Assembly (NCBI RefSeq): GCF_000196135.1
Contig: NC_005090.1
Location: forward strand, 630,001 to 694,000
Direction of reading: 5' to 3'
Length of the DNA stretch: 64,000 nucleotides
From: Wolinella succinogenes DSM 1740
GTDB lineage: Bacteria > Campylobacterota > Campylobacteria > Campylobacterales > Helicobacteraceae
The translations under genes and the position numbers were made by a program. Under the pieces are notes generated by a model, which worked only from the letters and a program-made list of their open reading frames with translations, had not been told where the DNA came from and did no database searches. Of this stretch, positions 35,260-44,567 are shown in pieces; within the stretch, counting starts at the first letter, position 1; the number at the start of each line of letters is the position of its first letter.

Positions 35260-35964
35260 GTGAGAGGTTTTTGCAAGATGATGTTTTGCAGCGATGGAAT
35301 CTATGAAGGGCGTTTGATGGAAGGAGGAATCTATGGGGCTTCTCATCTGGCCGAAGATTTTGCCCGTTCCTCTAGTCTAAGAGAGATGATCCAACTCTAT
35401 AAGAGTCGCGTGCCTCGCCAAGAGGATGATCTAACGATGATCTATTGTCAAAAGATCACGGAAACTCTTAAGGAAGAGGAGAGGGATGAGATCCCTAGCA
35501 CCCCCGAAGGAATCGAGAGGGGGGTGGAAAAATTTTATAAATATCTTATGAATTTTAACTTTACACCCCCTGAGATGGAGTCACTCAAAAGTGCTTTTTT
35601 TGAAGTTTTGATCAATGCCATAGAGCACGGACATATGGGAATTAGCTATGCAGATAAGGTGAGATTGAAGCGCCAAAGAGGATATGATTCATTTTTAAAC
35701 AAAAAATTTCAAGAAGTTGAGATTGCCAATAAAAAAATTATGGTATATTATTCCCAAGTCAAAATCTCCCGCGCCTCTTGGTTGCTTTGGTGTATTGAGG
35801 ATGAGGGAGAGGGCTTTGAGGTCAACGAGGTCTTCAAGTCCATTCGCCTGGCGCTTGGCAAGGAGTATTGCGGCAGAGGGCTTTTGATGGCTAAAGAGCT
35901 AAGCGATGGTCTCTATTACAACGAAAAAGGGAATCGAGCCTATCTGCTAAAGCGCCTCAAATGA
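35260..35964 (+). CDS. Response regulator, C-terminal part: end of PP2C phosphatase plus anti-sigma-type ATPase
   Basis: Continuation of the preceding gene in another frame. MMFCSDGIYEG is the last conserved PP2C metal motif, and YKSRVPRQEDDLTMI closes that domain. Residues about 90-230 form an HATPase/RsbW-like domain (FFEVLINAIEHGHMG N box, CIEDEGEGFEV G1 box, GRGLLMAKELSDG). Thus kinase and phosphatase of a partner-switching system are fused. The listed start is only the first in-frame ATG after the C8 tract; no ribosome binding site is obvious, and independent translation is unlikely. Confidence 0.8.
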   Translation: MRGFCKMMFCSDGIYEGRLMEGGIYGASHLAEDFARSSSLREMIQLYKSRVPRQEDDLTMIYCQKITETLKEEERDEIPSTPEGIERGVEKFYKYLMNFNFTPPEMESLKSAFFEVLINAIEHGHMGISYADKVRLKRQRGYDSFLNKKFQEVEIANKKIMVYYSQVKISRASWLLWCIEDEGEGFEVNEVFKSIRLALGKEYCGRGLLMAKELSDGLYYNEKGNRAYLLKRLK

Positions 35965-35996
35965 GAGCGAATCACCCCAAAGAAGGATGAGAGAGT

Positions 35997-36323
35997 ATGG
36001 AAGTGTCGATCAATCGCGGCAGCGAGTCGCTAGAGGTTGAGGTGAGAGGAGGGATTGATTCCTTTCAAGAGATTAGTGAGCTAAAGAATCGGCTCCATAC
36101 CCACGCAAGAATTCACCCTGAGATTCCGATGGAGATATATTTTTTGGATGCTTATGTGATTCCATCCTCCGTCATTGGGACGATTCCGGAGCTTATCGAG
36201 ATTGAGAAGATCGAAGTGAGGGTTAAAGTGGCCAAAGAGGAGCTCTATGAGACCCTGCAAAAGTTGATGCTTCAAGAGATTCTCCACCTTCAAAAGTCCA
36301 CTTCCTCAAGGAACTTTACATGA
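35997..36323 (+). CDS. STAS domain protein (anti-sigma antagonist-like)
   Basis: 108 residues with STAS-like strand/helix order. AYVIPSSVIGTIPELIEI occupies the position of the DSSGLG phosphorylation loop, with Ser-Ser kept and other residues changed. It follows the PP2C/ATPase gene by 32 nt and overlaps the PAS gene by 4 nt. It is probably the phosphorylated antagonist of the upstream HATPase domain. No sigma factor gene is close by, so the output may be the following chemoreceptor pair; this is inference. Confidence 0.6.
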   Translation: MEVSINRGSESLEVEVRGGIDSFQEISELKNRLHTHARIHPEIPMEIYFLDAYVIPSSVIGTIPELIEIEKIEVRVKVAKEELYETLQKLMLQEILHLQKSTSSRNFT

Positions 36324-36823
36324 AAAGACCCGCGCCCACTCAGGTGGAAAAGAGTTTTAAAGAGGATGAGATCATCGTCTCTAAAACCGACACCAAAGGA
36401 ATCATTACCTATGGGAATCAGATATTCATCGAGCTCTCAGGGTATGCCGAGAAAGAGCTTTTGGGCAAGCCTCATAGCATTATTCGCCATCCTGACATGC
36501 CAAGAATCGTCTTCAAACTTCTTTGGGATACACTCTCTGAGCACAAAGAGATTTTTGCCTATGTGAAGAATCTCTCCAAGGATGGCGCCTACTACTGGGT
36601 GCTTGCTAATGTTACCCCCTCTTTTGATGCCTTGGGCAAAGTGATCGGTTATCACTCTGTGAGGCGCAAGCCCTCCAAAGAGGCGTTAGCCGCAATTGAG
36701 CCTATCTACAAGCTTCTCTTGGGGGCAGAAAAAGAGGGTGGCATGGAGGCGAGCCAAAAGGTCATGGAAGAGTTTCTCCTTAGTAAAGGAATGAGCTATG
36801 AAGAATTCATCCTCTCTCTGTAA
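36320..36823 (+). CDS. PAS-domain protein, CetB/Aer-like
   Basis: 167 residues, one PAS domain at about 15-125 ([56 protein letters not shown]), matching Aer and CetB sensors that bind FAD. It has no membrane span or signalling hairpin of its own. It overlaps by 26 nt the gene for a chemoreceptor-type protein, the arrangement of the bipartite energy-taxis pair CetB/CetA known in Campylobacter. Confidence 0.85.
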   Translation: MKRPAPTQVEKSFKEDEIIVSKTDTKGIITYGNQIFIELSGYAEKELLGKPHSIIRHPDMPRIVFKLLWDTLSEHKEIFAYVKNLSKDGAYYWVLANVTPSFDALGKVIGYHSVRRKPSKEALAAIEPIYKLLLGAEKEGGMEASQKVMEEFLLSKGMSYEEFILSL

Positions 36824-38213
36824 CCCCCAAGTCGCACTGCTTGGAGCGACCCTAAGCGTAGTGGTGTTGCCCTTCCTCTCGCTTTGGGCGCCCCTTTGGG
36901 CGACTCTCCTTTTGGCGCTCTTGGCCTCTCTTTTTTTGGGAATCTTGTGGCTCTCCTTTTGGCGCCTCAAAGAGGGGATCAAAGAGATGCACGAGGTGTG
37001 TGATCAGCTCTCTTGTGGCAACTTTGAGGTGCGCCTCACCCAAATTGAGGACGATGGATTTTTGGGCAAAATGGCGTGGAAAGTGAATGACCTCACCGAC
37101 CAACTCGAAGCCTTTTGTCGTGAGATTGCCACGGGTGTGGAGTATGCTAGCGCCAGTCGATTCTATCGTCGGGCGCTTAGCAAAGGCCTCAAGGGAGCGT
37201 TTGCTAGCAATATTGATCAGATCAATCGCGTGGTTGATGAGATGGAAAAGACCGCTGAGACGAATAAGAAAAATGCGCTTGTGAGTTCCATTTCTAAGCT
37301 TAGCTCCAATGCGCTGGAGAAGAATCTTCTCACGATGCAAAGCGATTTGAGTCAGAGCGTGGAGTTGGTGCGAGAAATTTGCACGGATGCGGGAGAGATA
37401 TCCAAAGGTTCAACAAGCGGAAGTGCGAGCATTGAGACGATTAATGTCGATTTTGATGCGCTCAGCCACATGGTGAGCAATACGGATCGATCGATTGAGG
37501 GCTTTGCAAGGAGAATCTCTCAGATCACTTCAATTGTCGATCTGATCAAAGATGTGACCGATCAGACCAATCTGCTCGCGCTTAATGCTGCGATCGAAGC
37601 CGCTAGGGCGGGCGAGCATGGGCGAGGATTCGCCGTGGTGGCTGAAGAGGTGAGAAAGCTAGCCGAGAAGACCCAAGGAGCCACGAGTGACATTATTGCC
37701 ATGATTAAAACAGTGGGCGAAGAGATGGAGCTCATCAAGCGTGATTCTCGAAATATCAAAAACGTCTCGGAGAAATCGATTGCTCAAGTGCGATCTTTTG
37801 CGGAAATCTTCAAAGAGATTGACTCCAAAGCCCACACCCTTCTTCATAGCCTCGGATTTATTGATACACAGGTGATGATGACACTCTCCAAAATCGAGCA
37901 CATCATCTACAAATATATCACCTATGGAGCGGTCATGCAGGGTGGGGTGAGCAAGCACATCCCCGGGGCGAGCGAGTGTAAACTTGGCATGAGCTTAGAT
38001 ACGAAAAGCCAGAGGGCGTGGGCACGACACGAAGTGGGTCCGCTTCAAAAGGCACACGAGAGTCTGCACCAAAACATCCTCCTCACTCTTGAGACACTCC
38101 AAGAAGGAGAGTATCTCAAGCACATTGATCGAATCTATGAGATGTATCTAGAGATCGAGATCGCCTCCGATCGCCTCTTTGAGGAGATGGACGCGATTTT
38201 GATTAGAGGCTAG
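36798..38213 (+). CDS. Methyl-accepting chemotaxis protein, CetA-like, with C-terminal zinc-binding domain
   Basis: 471 residues. Two membrane spans within the first 60 residues with almost no periplasmic loop, HAMP-like region, then the signalling hairpin near 250-270 ([20 protein letters not shown]). The last 90 residues are a CZB-like domain ([26 protein letters not shown]) with conserved Cys and His for zinc. Lacking its own sensor, it probably takes its signal from the overlapping PAS protein. Convergent with dnaJ (4-nt overlap). Confidence 0.88.
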   Translation: MKNSSSLCNPQVALLGATLSVVVLPFLSLWAPLWATLLLALLASLFLGILWLSFWRLKEGIKEMHEVCDQLSCGNFEVRLTQIEDDGFLGKMAWKVNDLTDQLEAFCREIATGVEYASASRFYRRALSKGLKGAFASNIDQINRVVDEMEKTAETNKKNALVSSISKLSSNALEKNLLTMQSDLSQSVELVREICTDAGEISKGSTSGSASIETINVDFDALSHMVSNTDRSIEGFARRISQITSIVDLIKDVTDQTNLLALNAAIEAARAGEHGRGFAVVAEEVRKLAEKTQGATSDIIAMIKTVGEEMELIKRDSRNIKNVSEKSIAQVRSFAEIFKEIDSKAHTLLHSLGFIDTQVMMTLSKIEHIIYKYITYGAVMQGGVSKHIPGASECKLGMSLDTKSQRAWARHEVGPLQKAHESLHQNILLTLETLQEGEYLKHIDRIYEMYLEIEIASDRLFEEMDAILIRG

Positions 38214-39334
38214 GAGAACCATCCCTTGATCTTTTCAAAGACCCCCTCAAAGCCTTTTTCATGAGGGGTGCCCTCCACGCCAAAAGATCGGCTCAGCTTC
38301 TCTAGAAGTTCTCGTTGCTCATCATTGATCTTGGCTGGATAGACAATCTTCACTTGGGCGATCAGATTCCCTTTTTTGGCAGAGTGGACATCTTTCACCC
38401 CTTCATTTTTGAAGACAAATTGCTCTTTGTCCTTGGTGTTGGGCGGGATTTTGAGCTCAAGTTCACCCCGCAAGGAGGGGATTTTGAGCGTGGTGCCCAG
38501 AGGGACGGTCGAGAAGAAGAGGGGGACATGCAGATAGATGTCATTTCCATGGCGCATGAAGTGCTCATCCTCTTCCACTCTGACCACTAGATAGAGATCA
38601 CCTCGCTCTCCGTTTTTGCCCACATGACCTTTGCGACTCACGCGGATTCGATTATCGGTGTCAACCCCTTCAGGGATGGAGACTTCAAGATTCTCCTCTT
38701 TGTTCTCGTGACCCTTGCCGTTGCATTTGGGGCACTTCTCTTTGATTCGTTCGCCGCTTCCACCGCACTTGGGACAAGTTTGGGCAAAAGTCATGAAGCC
38801 TTGACGGATGAAGACCTGTCCGCGCCCGCCGCAATCAGGGCAGGTTTCGATTTTGCCTTCTTTGGCGCCTGTGCCTTTGCAGTCGGGGCAGGCATCTTTA
38901 TAGCGAATCTTGATCTCTTTTTTGCACCCAAAGATCGCCTCTTTGAAGCTTAAATCAAGCTCCATGGCGAGGTCGAGGTTATACTTGGGGCCAGAGCGTT
39001 TGCGAGAGGAGCTGGAGAATCCCCCTCCAAAGACTGAATCAAAAATAGAGCCAAGATCATCAAAGACATCCTCAAAGCCTCGCCCTGAGAAGCCACTGTA
39101 TCCTTGGCTCTCTAAGCCCTGTTTGCCATAGCGATCATAGAGCTGGCGTTTGCCCTCATCGCTTAGAACCTGATAAGCCTCATTGACACGCTTGAACATC
39201 TCTTCGGCTTCACTGCTTCCCTCGTTGCGGTCGGGGTGATATTTCATCGCCATTTTGCGGTAGGCTTTTTTGATCTCCTCCCCGCTTGCACTGCGTTCAA
39301 TCTCTAATATCTCATAATAATCAAACTCTTCCAA
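38210..39334 (-). CDS. dnaJ: Chaperone DnaJ
   Basis: 374 residues in classical order: J domain with HPD ([11 protein letters not shown]) at about 33-35, Gly/Phe linker ([17 protein letters not shown]), four CxxCxGxG zinc repeats ([36 protein letters not shown]) and a C-terminal substrate domain. Co-chaperone of DnaK. No dnaK or grpE nearby. Stands alone on the minus strand. Confidence 0.97.
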   Translation of the reverse strand: MEEFDYYEILEIERSASGEEIKKAYRKMAMKYHPDRNEGSSEAEEMFKRVNEAYQVLSDEGKRQLYDRYGKQGLESQGYSGFSGRGFEDVFDDLGSIFDSVFGGGFSSSSRKRSGPKYNLDLAMELDLSFKEAIFGCKKEIKIRYKDACPDCKGTGAKEGKIETCPDCGGRGQVFIRQGFMTFAQTCPKCGGSGERIKEKCPKCNGKGHENKEENLEVSIPEGVDTDNRIRVSRKGHVGKNGERGDLYLVVRVEEDEHFMRHGNDIYLHVPLFFSTVPLGTTLKIPSLRGELELKIPPNTKDKEQFVFKNEGVKDVHSAKKGNLIAQVKIVYPAKINDEQRELLEKLSRSFGVEGTPHEKGFEGVFEKIKGWFS

Positions 39335-39456
39335 GACGAAGACTCCTTTGGCGTAGTAAAGAGGCGAAAACGCCTTTTAGAGGTGGTTTTTAGGGGCGAA
39401 TTGTAGCAGAAGAAAATTTATCGTCTGTTAAAAGATTCTAGGTTATATTCCGCCTT

Positions 39457-40029
39457 ATGAAAAAGGGAATGGAATCATTTTTTACACTAGTGGAATCGCT
39501 AGAAAAGCTCCCCTCTGTAGGGCGTAAATCGGCGCTTCGTCTGGGCTATTTTTTGGCTATTGAGGAGAAGTTCTCCGCGCTTAAGCTCGCGCACGCCATT
39601 GAAGAGGCGGTGGTGAAGATCAAGCGTTGTGAGCGTTGTGGAGCGCTGAGTGAGCATGAGCTTTGCGAGATTTGTAGCGATGAGACGCGGCTTAATGGAC
39701 AACTCTGTATTGTCACTCACCCCAAAGACATCTTCATCCTTGAAGAATCAAAGCACTTCGAGGGGCGCTATTTCGTGATCGATTCTCTGGAGGATTGCGA
39801 TTTCACTCTGCTTCGATCACTCATCGTCTCTCTTAAAATCACCGAGGTCATCTTTGCCTTCTCCCCCTCACTCTCTAATGATTCGATCATTTTTTATGTT
39901 GAGGATAAACTTCAGGATTTGGGGGTCTCTTTCTCTAAGATCGCCCAAGGAGTTCCTACAGGGGTGAGCTTGGAGAATATTGATCAACTCTCGCTAACTA
40001 GAGCATTTGACTCAAGAATCAAGCTCTAG
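39457..40029 (+). CDS. recR: Recombination protein RecR
   Basis: 190 residues. N-terminal helix-hairpin-helix (EKLPSVGRKSALRLGYFL), zinc site CERCGALSEHELCEIC, and a Toprim domain with LCIVTHPKDIFILEE and GVPTGVSLENIDQLSL. It works with RecO/RecF in gap repair. A little shorter than E. coli RecR (201). Own promoter region upstream, divergent from dnaJ. Confidence 0.95.
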   Translation: MKKGMESFFTLVESLEKLPSVGRKSALRLGYFLAIEEKFSALKLAHAIEEAVVKIKRCERCGALSEHELCEICSDETRLNGQLCIVTHPKDIFILEESKHFEGRYFVIDSLEDCDFTLLRSLIVSLKITEVIFAFSPSLSNDSIIFYVEDKLQDLGVSFSKIAQGVPTGVSLENIDQLSLTRAFDSRIKL

Positions 40030-40137
40030 AATCGGCCTTAGAATCGTTAAGATGATTTAAGAGTTGTTCGTGTAAGATAAACCCCGTCAAAACCGACAAC
40101 AGCGAAGAAAAAGACAAACAGAAAGGAAGAAGCGTCC

Positions 40138-40434
40138 ATGAAAAAGATCGCTCTTGGAATGATTTTCGCCGCCGCTAGCCTTATGGCAGCTGATGGTGCA
40201 ACCCTCTACAAAAAATGCGTGGCCTGCCACGGCGTCAAGGCGGAAAAGCCTGCTCTAGGAAAGAGCGAAGTGATCGCTGGCTGGGACAAGGCCAAACTTG
40301 TTGAAGAGCTTAAAGCCTATAAAGCAGGAACGCTCAATAGAAACGGTATGGGCGCGATGATGAAAGGTCAAATGGCCTCTTTCAGTGATGCGGACATTGA
40401 AGCGGTCTCTGAATACATCTCCACGCTCAAGTAA
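40138..40434 (+). CDS. Periplasmic cytochrome c553-type monoheme protein
   Basis: 98 residues: signal peptide (1-18, ending LMAAD) and one heme site CVACH near residue 28, with distal Met in GMGAMMKGQMASFSD. This small class I cytochrome is like the c553 of Campylobacterota, an electron carrier between the bc1 complex and terminal oxidases or peroxidase. Preceded by AAAGGAAG. Single gene with a possible terminator after it. Confidence 0.9.
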   Translation: MKKIALGMIFAAASLMAADGATLYKKCVACHGVKAEKPALGKSEVIAGWDKAKLVEELKAYKAGTLNRNGMGAMMKGQMASFSDADIEAVSEYISTLK

Positions 40435-40458
40435 CTCTCCTCCTCTAAAAGCCATAGC

Positions 40459-40474
40459 GGGCGCTTAAGCGCCC
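40459..40474. terminator. Palindromic hairpin after the cytochrome c gene
   Basis: GGGCGCTTAAGCGCCC is a perfect 16-base palindrome 25 nt after the stop codon. T-rich sequence (TCTCTTTTTATCCTTTTTT) follows only about 18 nt later, so termination is plausible but not classical. Confidence 0.45.
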
Positions 40475-40554
40475 TCTGGGTGAAGCCTAATCTCTTTTTA
40501 TCCTTTTTTGCACTACGATAACCCCTTGTAAAATATCCCTCTTTTGGAAAGATC

Positions 40555-41583
40555 ATGGCAGAGCTACGCATCAACTCTCAGGCTTTTTTTCACAATCTTA
40601 AACTCTTGGCGAATCATGTCGGCTCCAAAGAAAAAGTCGCCGTGGTGCTCAAAGACAATGCCTATGGACACGGGCTTTTGGAGATGGCGCTTCTGTGCAA
40701 GGAGGCGGGAATCGCAAGCGCGTTTGTGAAAAATGAGGCCGAAGCGATAAGAATCGCCCCCTATTTTGAGAGTGTGACGGCGCTCTATGGAGATGTGGAG
40801 TCAAAGAGCCCCGCGAATGTTTGGGTTGCGCTTCACTCTTTGGAGCAGATTCGAAGAATCCCTAAGGGTCGCAGCGTGGAGCTGAAAGTGGATACAGGGA
40901 TGAATCGCAATGGAATCATGGAAGAGGAGCTCTTTGTAGCGCTTGAAGCCATTCGTGCTCAAGGGCTGATTCTTTGTGGGGTGATGGCGCATAATGGCTA
41001 TGGGGATGAGCTGGGGAGCGAGTTTTTCTCTCAGCAGAGGCGTTTTGAGGGGGTGAGGGCAAGAGTGGAGGAGTATGCTAGGGAGCATGGCTTGCCTCGA
41101 CCTCGATTCCATGCGCTCAGCTCCTCGGGGGCTTTGCGAAGTCGGAATATTCAAGATGATCTAGTGCGCTTTGGAATCGCCATCTATGGCTATCTCTGTG
41201 CGCATCCTTTGGTGGTGAGCGAGATAGGGCTTAGGCCTGTGCTCTCCCTTTGGGCGAGACGAATCACCACCAAATCCCTTCCCAAGGGGGCGAGAATCGG
41301 CTATGGGGGCAAGAGCGAGCTGGAGGAGGAGGCGAAGAAGGTCTCGACCTATGATGTGGGATATGGAGATGGATTCTATCGACTCAATGAACACCACAAA
41401 CTTCTCACCGCCCAAGGAGAGCGGATTTTGCCTAGGGTTTCGATGGATTGTCTAAGTGTGGTGGGCGAGCGCGAGGAGGTCTGTTTGATGGAGGATGCGA
41501 GCGAGCTGGCTAGGCTCTTTGATACGATTCCCTATGAGGTGCTCACGAGATTTTCACCCTTTTTGAAGCGTGTGGTGATTTAG
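40555..41583 (+). CDS. alr: Alanine racemase
   Basis: 342 residues. VVLKDNAYGHGLLEMA has the PLP-binding Lys, and STYDVGYGDGFYRL the second catalytic Tyr region; VDTGMNRNGI and LSSSGALRS are conserved too. It supplies D-alanine for peptidoglycan. The protein is about 20 residues shorter than typical. The phosphoesterase gene follows after one base. Confidence 0.9.
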   Translation: MAELRINSQAFFHNLKLLANHVGSKEKVAVVLKDNAYGHGLLEMALLCKEAGIASAFVKNEAEAIRIAPYFESVTALYGDVESKSPANVWVALHSLEQIRRIPKGRSVELKVDTGMNRNGIMEEELFVALEAIRAQGLILCGVMAHNGYGDELGSEFFSQQRRFEGVRARVEEYAREHGLPRPRFHALSSSGALRSRNIQDDLVRFGIAIYGYLCAHPLVVSEIGLRPVLSLWARRITTKSLPKGARIGYGGKSELEEEAKKVSTYDVGYGDGFYRLNEHHKLLTAQGERILPRVSMDCLSVVGEREEVCLMEDASELARLFDTIPYEVLTRFSPFLKRVVI

Positions 41584-41584
41584 G

Positions 41585-42511
41585 ATGTTGTTGGCCCCCA
41601 AGGGAGCGACTGATTTGAGAACAACGGTCGTGATTGGGGATGTGCATGGCTGCTTTTTCACCCTAAAGAGGCTTTTAAAGAAGATTCCACAAGAGGCAGA
41701 GATCATCTTAGCCGGAGATTTGTGTGACCGAGGAAACTACACCAAAGAGGTCATTGAGTGGGTAATCCAAGGGGAGCATACGGCGATTCTTGGGAATCAT
41801 GAGAGCTATATGCTAGAGCACATCCAAGCTGCGCTCAAAGGGAAGCCCAATCGCTGGGTCGATGAGGAGTGTATCGGGGGACGAGAGACGATGAGCTCCT
41901 ACAAGGGCGCTTGGAGCACTCTAGAGAGGCATCTGCGCTGGATGAGAGAGAATCCGCTCTATCTTTGGAGGGAACCCTATTTCATCACGCACGCCTTCGC
42001 ACTTCCCTACTTCAAGCGCAGGGATATTCCAGAGAAGCGCCATGCTTTTTTGGTCAATCGCGTGAGGGATACCAAGGAGTGGGGGCATGACTTTGAAGAG
42101 GGTTATGAGGCGTATGAGCTCATCAATATCTTTGGGCATGAAGTCTCCAAAGAGGTGAGGGTGGGCAAGAACTTCTATGGAATTGATACAGGATGTGTTT
42201 ATGGCAACAAGCTGAGTGCCATTGAGCTTGGGAGCATGAAGCTCTACGAGGAATTAACCCATCCCTTGGATATCTCCAGCACAAGCGCCCCTCTTGTCGC
42301 AGAGCATCTCACCAAAATATCCCAAACGCCCGTTCATTGGAGATTAGAAGAGGAGGCTCTTCTTTTTGAGATAGGGCTATCACCAAAGAGGCTTGAGGGA
42401 ATCCTAAAGAGGCTCAAGAGGAAGAATCCAGAGCTTCTAGAAGGGTTTGAGCTCCAAATTCAAGAGAATCCAGCTTCTCCCTCGCTCTCCCGCCTTCTTC
42501 TCACTCTTTAA
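41585..42511 (+). CDS. Metallophosphoesterase, PPP-type serine/threonine phosphatase-like
   Basis: 308 residues. The three PPP motifs are present: VIGDVHGCFFTLKRLL, LAGDLCDRGNYTKEV and LGNHESYM, with HAFALPYF and GIDTGCVYG further on. The C-terminal 90 residues form an extra region with basic helices (LKRLKRKNPELL). May dephosphorylate proteins or Ap4A-like nucleotides. Likely co-transcribed with alr. Convergent overlap with the EamA gene (11 nt). Confidence 0.82.
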   Translation: MLLAPKGATDLRTTVVIGDVHGCFFTLKRLLKKIPQEAEIILAGDLCDRGNYTKEVIEWVIQGEHTAILGNHESYMLEHIQAALKGKPNRWVDEECIGGRETMSSYKGAWSTLERHLRWMRENPLYLWREPYFITHAFALPYFKRRDIPEKRHAFLVNRVRDTKEWGHDFEEGYEAYELINIFGHEVSKEVRVGKNFYGIDTGCVYGNKLSAIELGSMKLYEELTHPLDISSTSAPLVAEHLTKISQTPVHWRLEEEALLFEIGLSPKRLEGILKRLKRKNPELLEGFELQIQENPASPSLSRLLLTL

Positions 42512-43382
42512 GCCGCCCAATCCAATAGACAAAACCTCCTAGTGCAAAGATGGCAAGCAGGGTTGAATAGGAGGGAATCATCCCTTTAAAGAGCCAATCA
42601 AGAATCACGATGAAGCCTGGCGTGAGATAGGTGTAGGAGAGAATCTCCACAGGGCTTAGGAATCTGGCTGTGATCTGAGTGATGAAGAAGGTCACGCAGG
42701 TGCTAAAAAAAGCAAGATAAGCGATCCATCCCCAAAGGGCAGGGCGGATGGAGAGGGGCGAGAGGGTGAATATCTGGGGTAGGGCGAAAAGGGTGAGGAT
42801 GAGCGTAGAGGCAAGGAGTGTCCAAAAGGTGAAGTTTTTGACCCCTTCACCGCGATAGAGTCTCTTGGAGAGGGGGATGTAGGCGGCCATCGTGAGGCAA
42901 CCCCCGATAAAAACCCCATCCCCTGCGCTAAGCTCAAAGCTCTTTAGCAGCTCCCATGAACCTCGGAAAATCACCCAAAGCACAAGCAAAAGAGCGATGG
43001 ACATAAGGGTAAAGCGGCGTACAGAGGTCTTTTGACCAAGAATCACCCAGGTGAGCGCGGCACTCAAAAAAGGCACGGTGGTGTAGAGAGCACCCGTGTT
43101 AAGGGAAGAGGTATGTTTGAGTGCCTCAAACATCGCTATAAAGTAGAGGCTATAGGCTCCCCCCACCAAAAAGTAGCGCCCCCAATCACGAAGCGAAGGG
43201 AGTTTGGGGGGAGATTGGCGAAAGAAGAGCAGAGGAGAGAAGAGCAGGGTCGCTAGCGCAAAGCGCACCCAAGTGAGCCAAAGGGAATCGACCTCTTGAG
43301 TGATGATCGCGCCGATGGGAAAAGAGGAGGCGATGATGAGAGTGTAGAGCAAGATGAGACCATGGTAGGGGGCGTGAGACAT
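42501..43382 (-). CDS. EamA/DMT family permease
   Basis: 293 residues, ten predicted membrane spans in two repeated halves, each with an EamA pattern (LNTGALYTTVPFLSAALTWV in the first half, LSPVEILSYTYLTPGFIVIL in the second). Drug/metabolite exporter family; substrate unknown. Intact, unlike the related gene at 60619-61526. Confidence 0.85.
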   Translation of the reverse strand: MSHAPYHGLILLYTLIIASSFPIGAIITQEVDSLWLTWVRFALATLLFSPLLFFRQSPPKLPSLRDWGRYFLVGGAYSLYFIAMFEALKHTSSLNTGALYTTVPFLSAALTWVILGQKTSVRRFTLMSIALLLVLWVIFRGSWELLKSFELSAGDGVFIGGCLTMAAYIPLSKRLYRGEGVKNFTFWTLLASTLILTLFALPQIFTLSPLSIRPALWGWIAYLAFFSTCVTFFITQITARFLSPVEILSYTYLTPGFIVILDWLFKGMIPSYSTLLAIFALGGFVYWIGRLKE

Positions 43383-43422
43383 TTGGGTCCTTGTTTGGGT
43401 ATCCGCCTATCAAAGAGAGGAA

Positions 43423-44565
43423 TCAGCGGAGATAGATTTGGAGGGCTTCCCTGAAGGAGATGTCGGGAATTCTAATCTCTTCGGGCTGAAGAATCCCCTC
43501 GTCAAAGTGGAGGTGGCAGGCTTGGCAGTTGGATCGGGTTTTAATCGCAGGGTGTTCAAAGAGCTTGGGGGGAATCTTGGCGTGAAGCTCGCGGATGAAT
43601 GAGATTCTAGAGAGGCGATATTTTTGGCTTTGGAGATTGGATCGGGTGATGGCGTGGGGAAAATAGCTGGGGTGATGCTCTGAGGAGTGGGCAAGAAGAT
43701 AGGTTTGGATGATCTCAGGGTGCTTGACGTACTCTTTAGCGTCTTTGCCAAAGTGGCCTTTGAGATCTTGCATGATGATTTTCCAGGAGCTAGAGGGGAG
43801 CCACTGGGGTGGGTAGAGGGTGTGGCAACTGGAGCATTCCCTTCTGAATTCCACAGGATAAAGGTCATGAAGCGCAAGAAACTCTCGATAGGAGCGATCA
43901 TTGGCGGCATAAAAGGCAATCGTCAAGGAGAGGAGAATCGCCCCGATTCCAAAGAGAGATTGCAGAATCGAGGGGTGCAAATCTTTGCCTTCGTAAGGCT
44001 TGTAGCCATGAACCATAGAATCGATAATGCGGGTGCGGTGATAAAAGTGCTCAATGAGTGTCCCGATGATATGAATAAGCGAGGCGATTAGGATCGCTAG
44101 GGCGATGAGCTGGTGGGCTTTTTTGAGGAAATCACCCCAAAAATAGAGAATCTTTCCCAAGAAATCAAGCGGCCCACGCTCATACATTGCACCCAGTAGC
44201 AGAAGCCCTGTGAGCGTTACCGCTACGCCTCCAAGGATGATGAAAATCATCACCCAGCTAGCAGCAGGATTGTGTCCGATGTAGGAGCGCTTGTCTCTAA
44301 AGAGGTGGAGGAAGTAGTAGCGCAAGTCGCGCCAGCTAAAGTCAAAGTGAGAGAAGCGCTCGTAGGTCGTCCCAAAGAATCCATAGAGGATGCGTGCGAT
44401 GAGCAGGACAAAAACAAGAGAGCCAAAAAATAGATGAAGGGAGAAAAGGGGTTTGAAGAATCCGCTAAAGAGTGCGCCAAAAATCGATAGGGCAATAAGG
44501 AGGTGGGTCACCCTCACAAAGGGTGACCAGACATAGATTCGAGGCAAAGGTTCTCCTCGCCCCAA
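43423..44565 (-). CDS. Cytochrome b561-type membrane domain fused to a diheme cytochrome c domain
   Basis: 380 residues. The first 230 residues hold about four or five spans with membrane His ligands (PFVRVTHLLIALSI, SLHLFFGSLVF, KKAHQLIALAILI), as in Ni-hydrogenase/b561-type cytochromes b. The periplasmic C-terminal 150 residues have two heme c sites, CSSCH near 244 and CQACH near 347, resembling DHC-type diheme domains. Start appears to be TTG 44565, 2 nt after the upstream cytochrome c gene. Likely passes electrons between quinol and periplasmic cytochromes in the chain of the nearby molybdoenzyme. Confidence 0.8.
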   Translation of the reverse strand: MGRGEPLPRIYVWSPFVRVTHLLIALSIFGALFSGFFKPLFSLHLFFGSLVFVLLIARILYGFFGTTYERFSHFDFSWRDLRYYFLHLFRDKRSYIGHNPAASWVMIFIILGGVAVTLTGLLLLGAMYERGPLDFLGKILYFWGDFLKKAHQLIALAILIASLIHIIGTLIEHFYHRTRIIDSMVHGYKPYEGKDLHPSILQSLFGIGAILLSLTIAFYAANDRSYREFLALHDLYPVEFRRECSSCHTLYPPQWLPSSSWKIIMQDLKGHFGKDAKEYVKHPEIIQTYLLAHSSEHHPSYFPHAITRSNLQSQKYRLSRISFIRELHAKIPPKLFEHPAIKTRSNCQACHLHFDEGILQPEEIRIPDISFREALQIYLR

Positions 44566-44567
44566 GA

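Noticed and set aside
39362-39377. Small AGGCG-AAAA-CGCCT hairpin between dnaJ and recR
   Set aside because: Five-base stem in the divergent promoter region of dnaJ and recR; too weak to call a terminator or a CIRCE-type operator.
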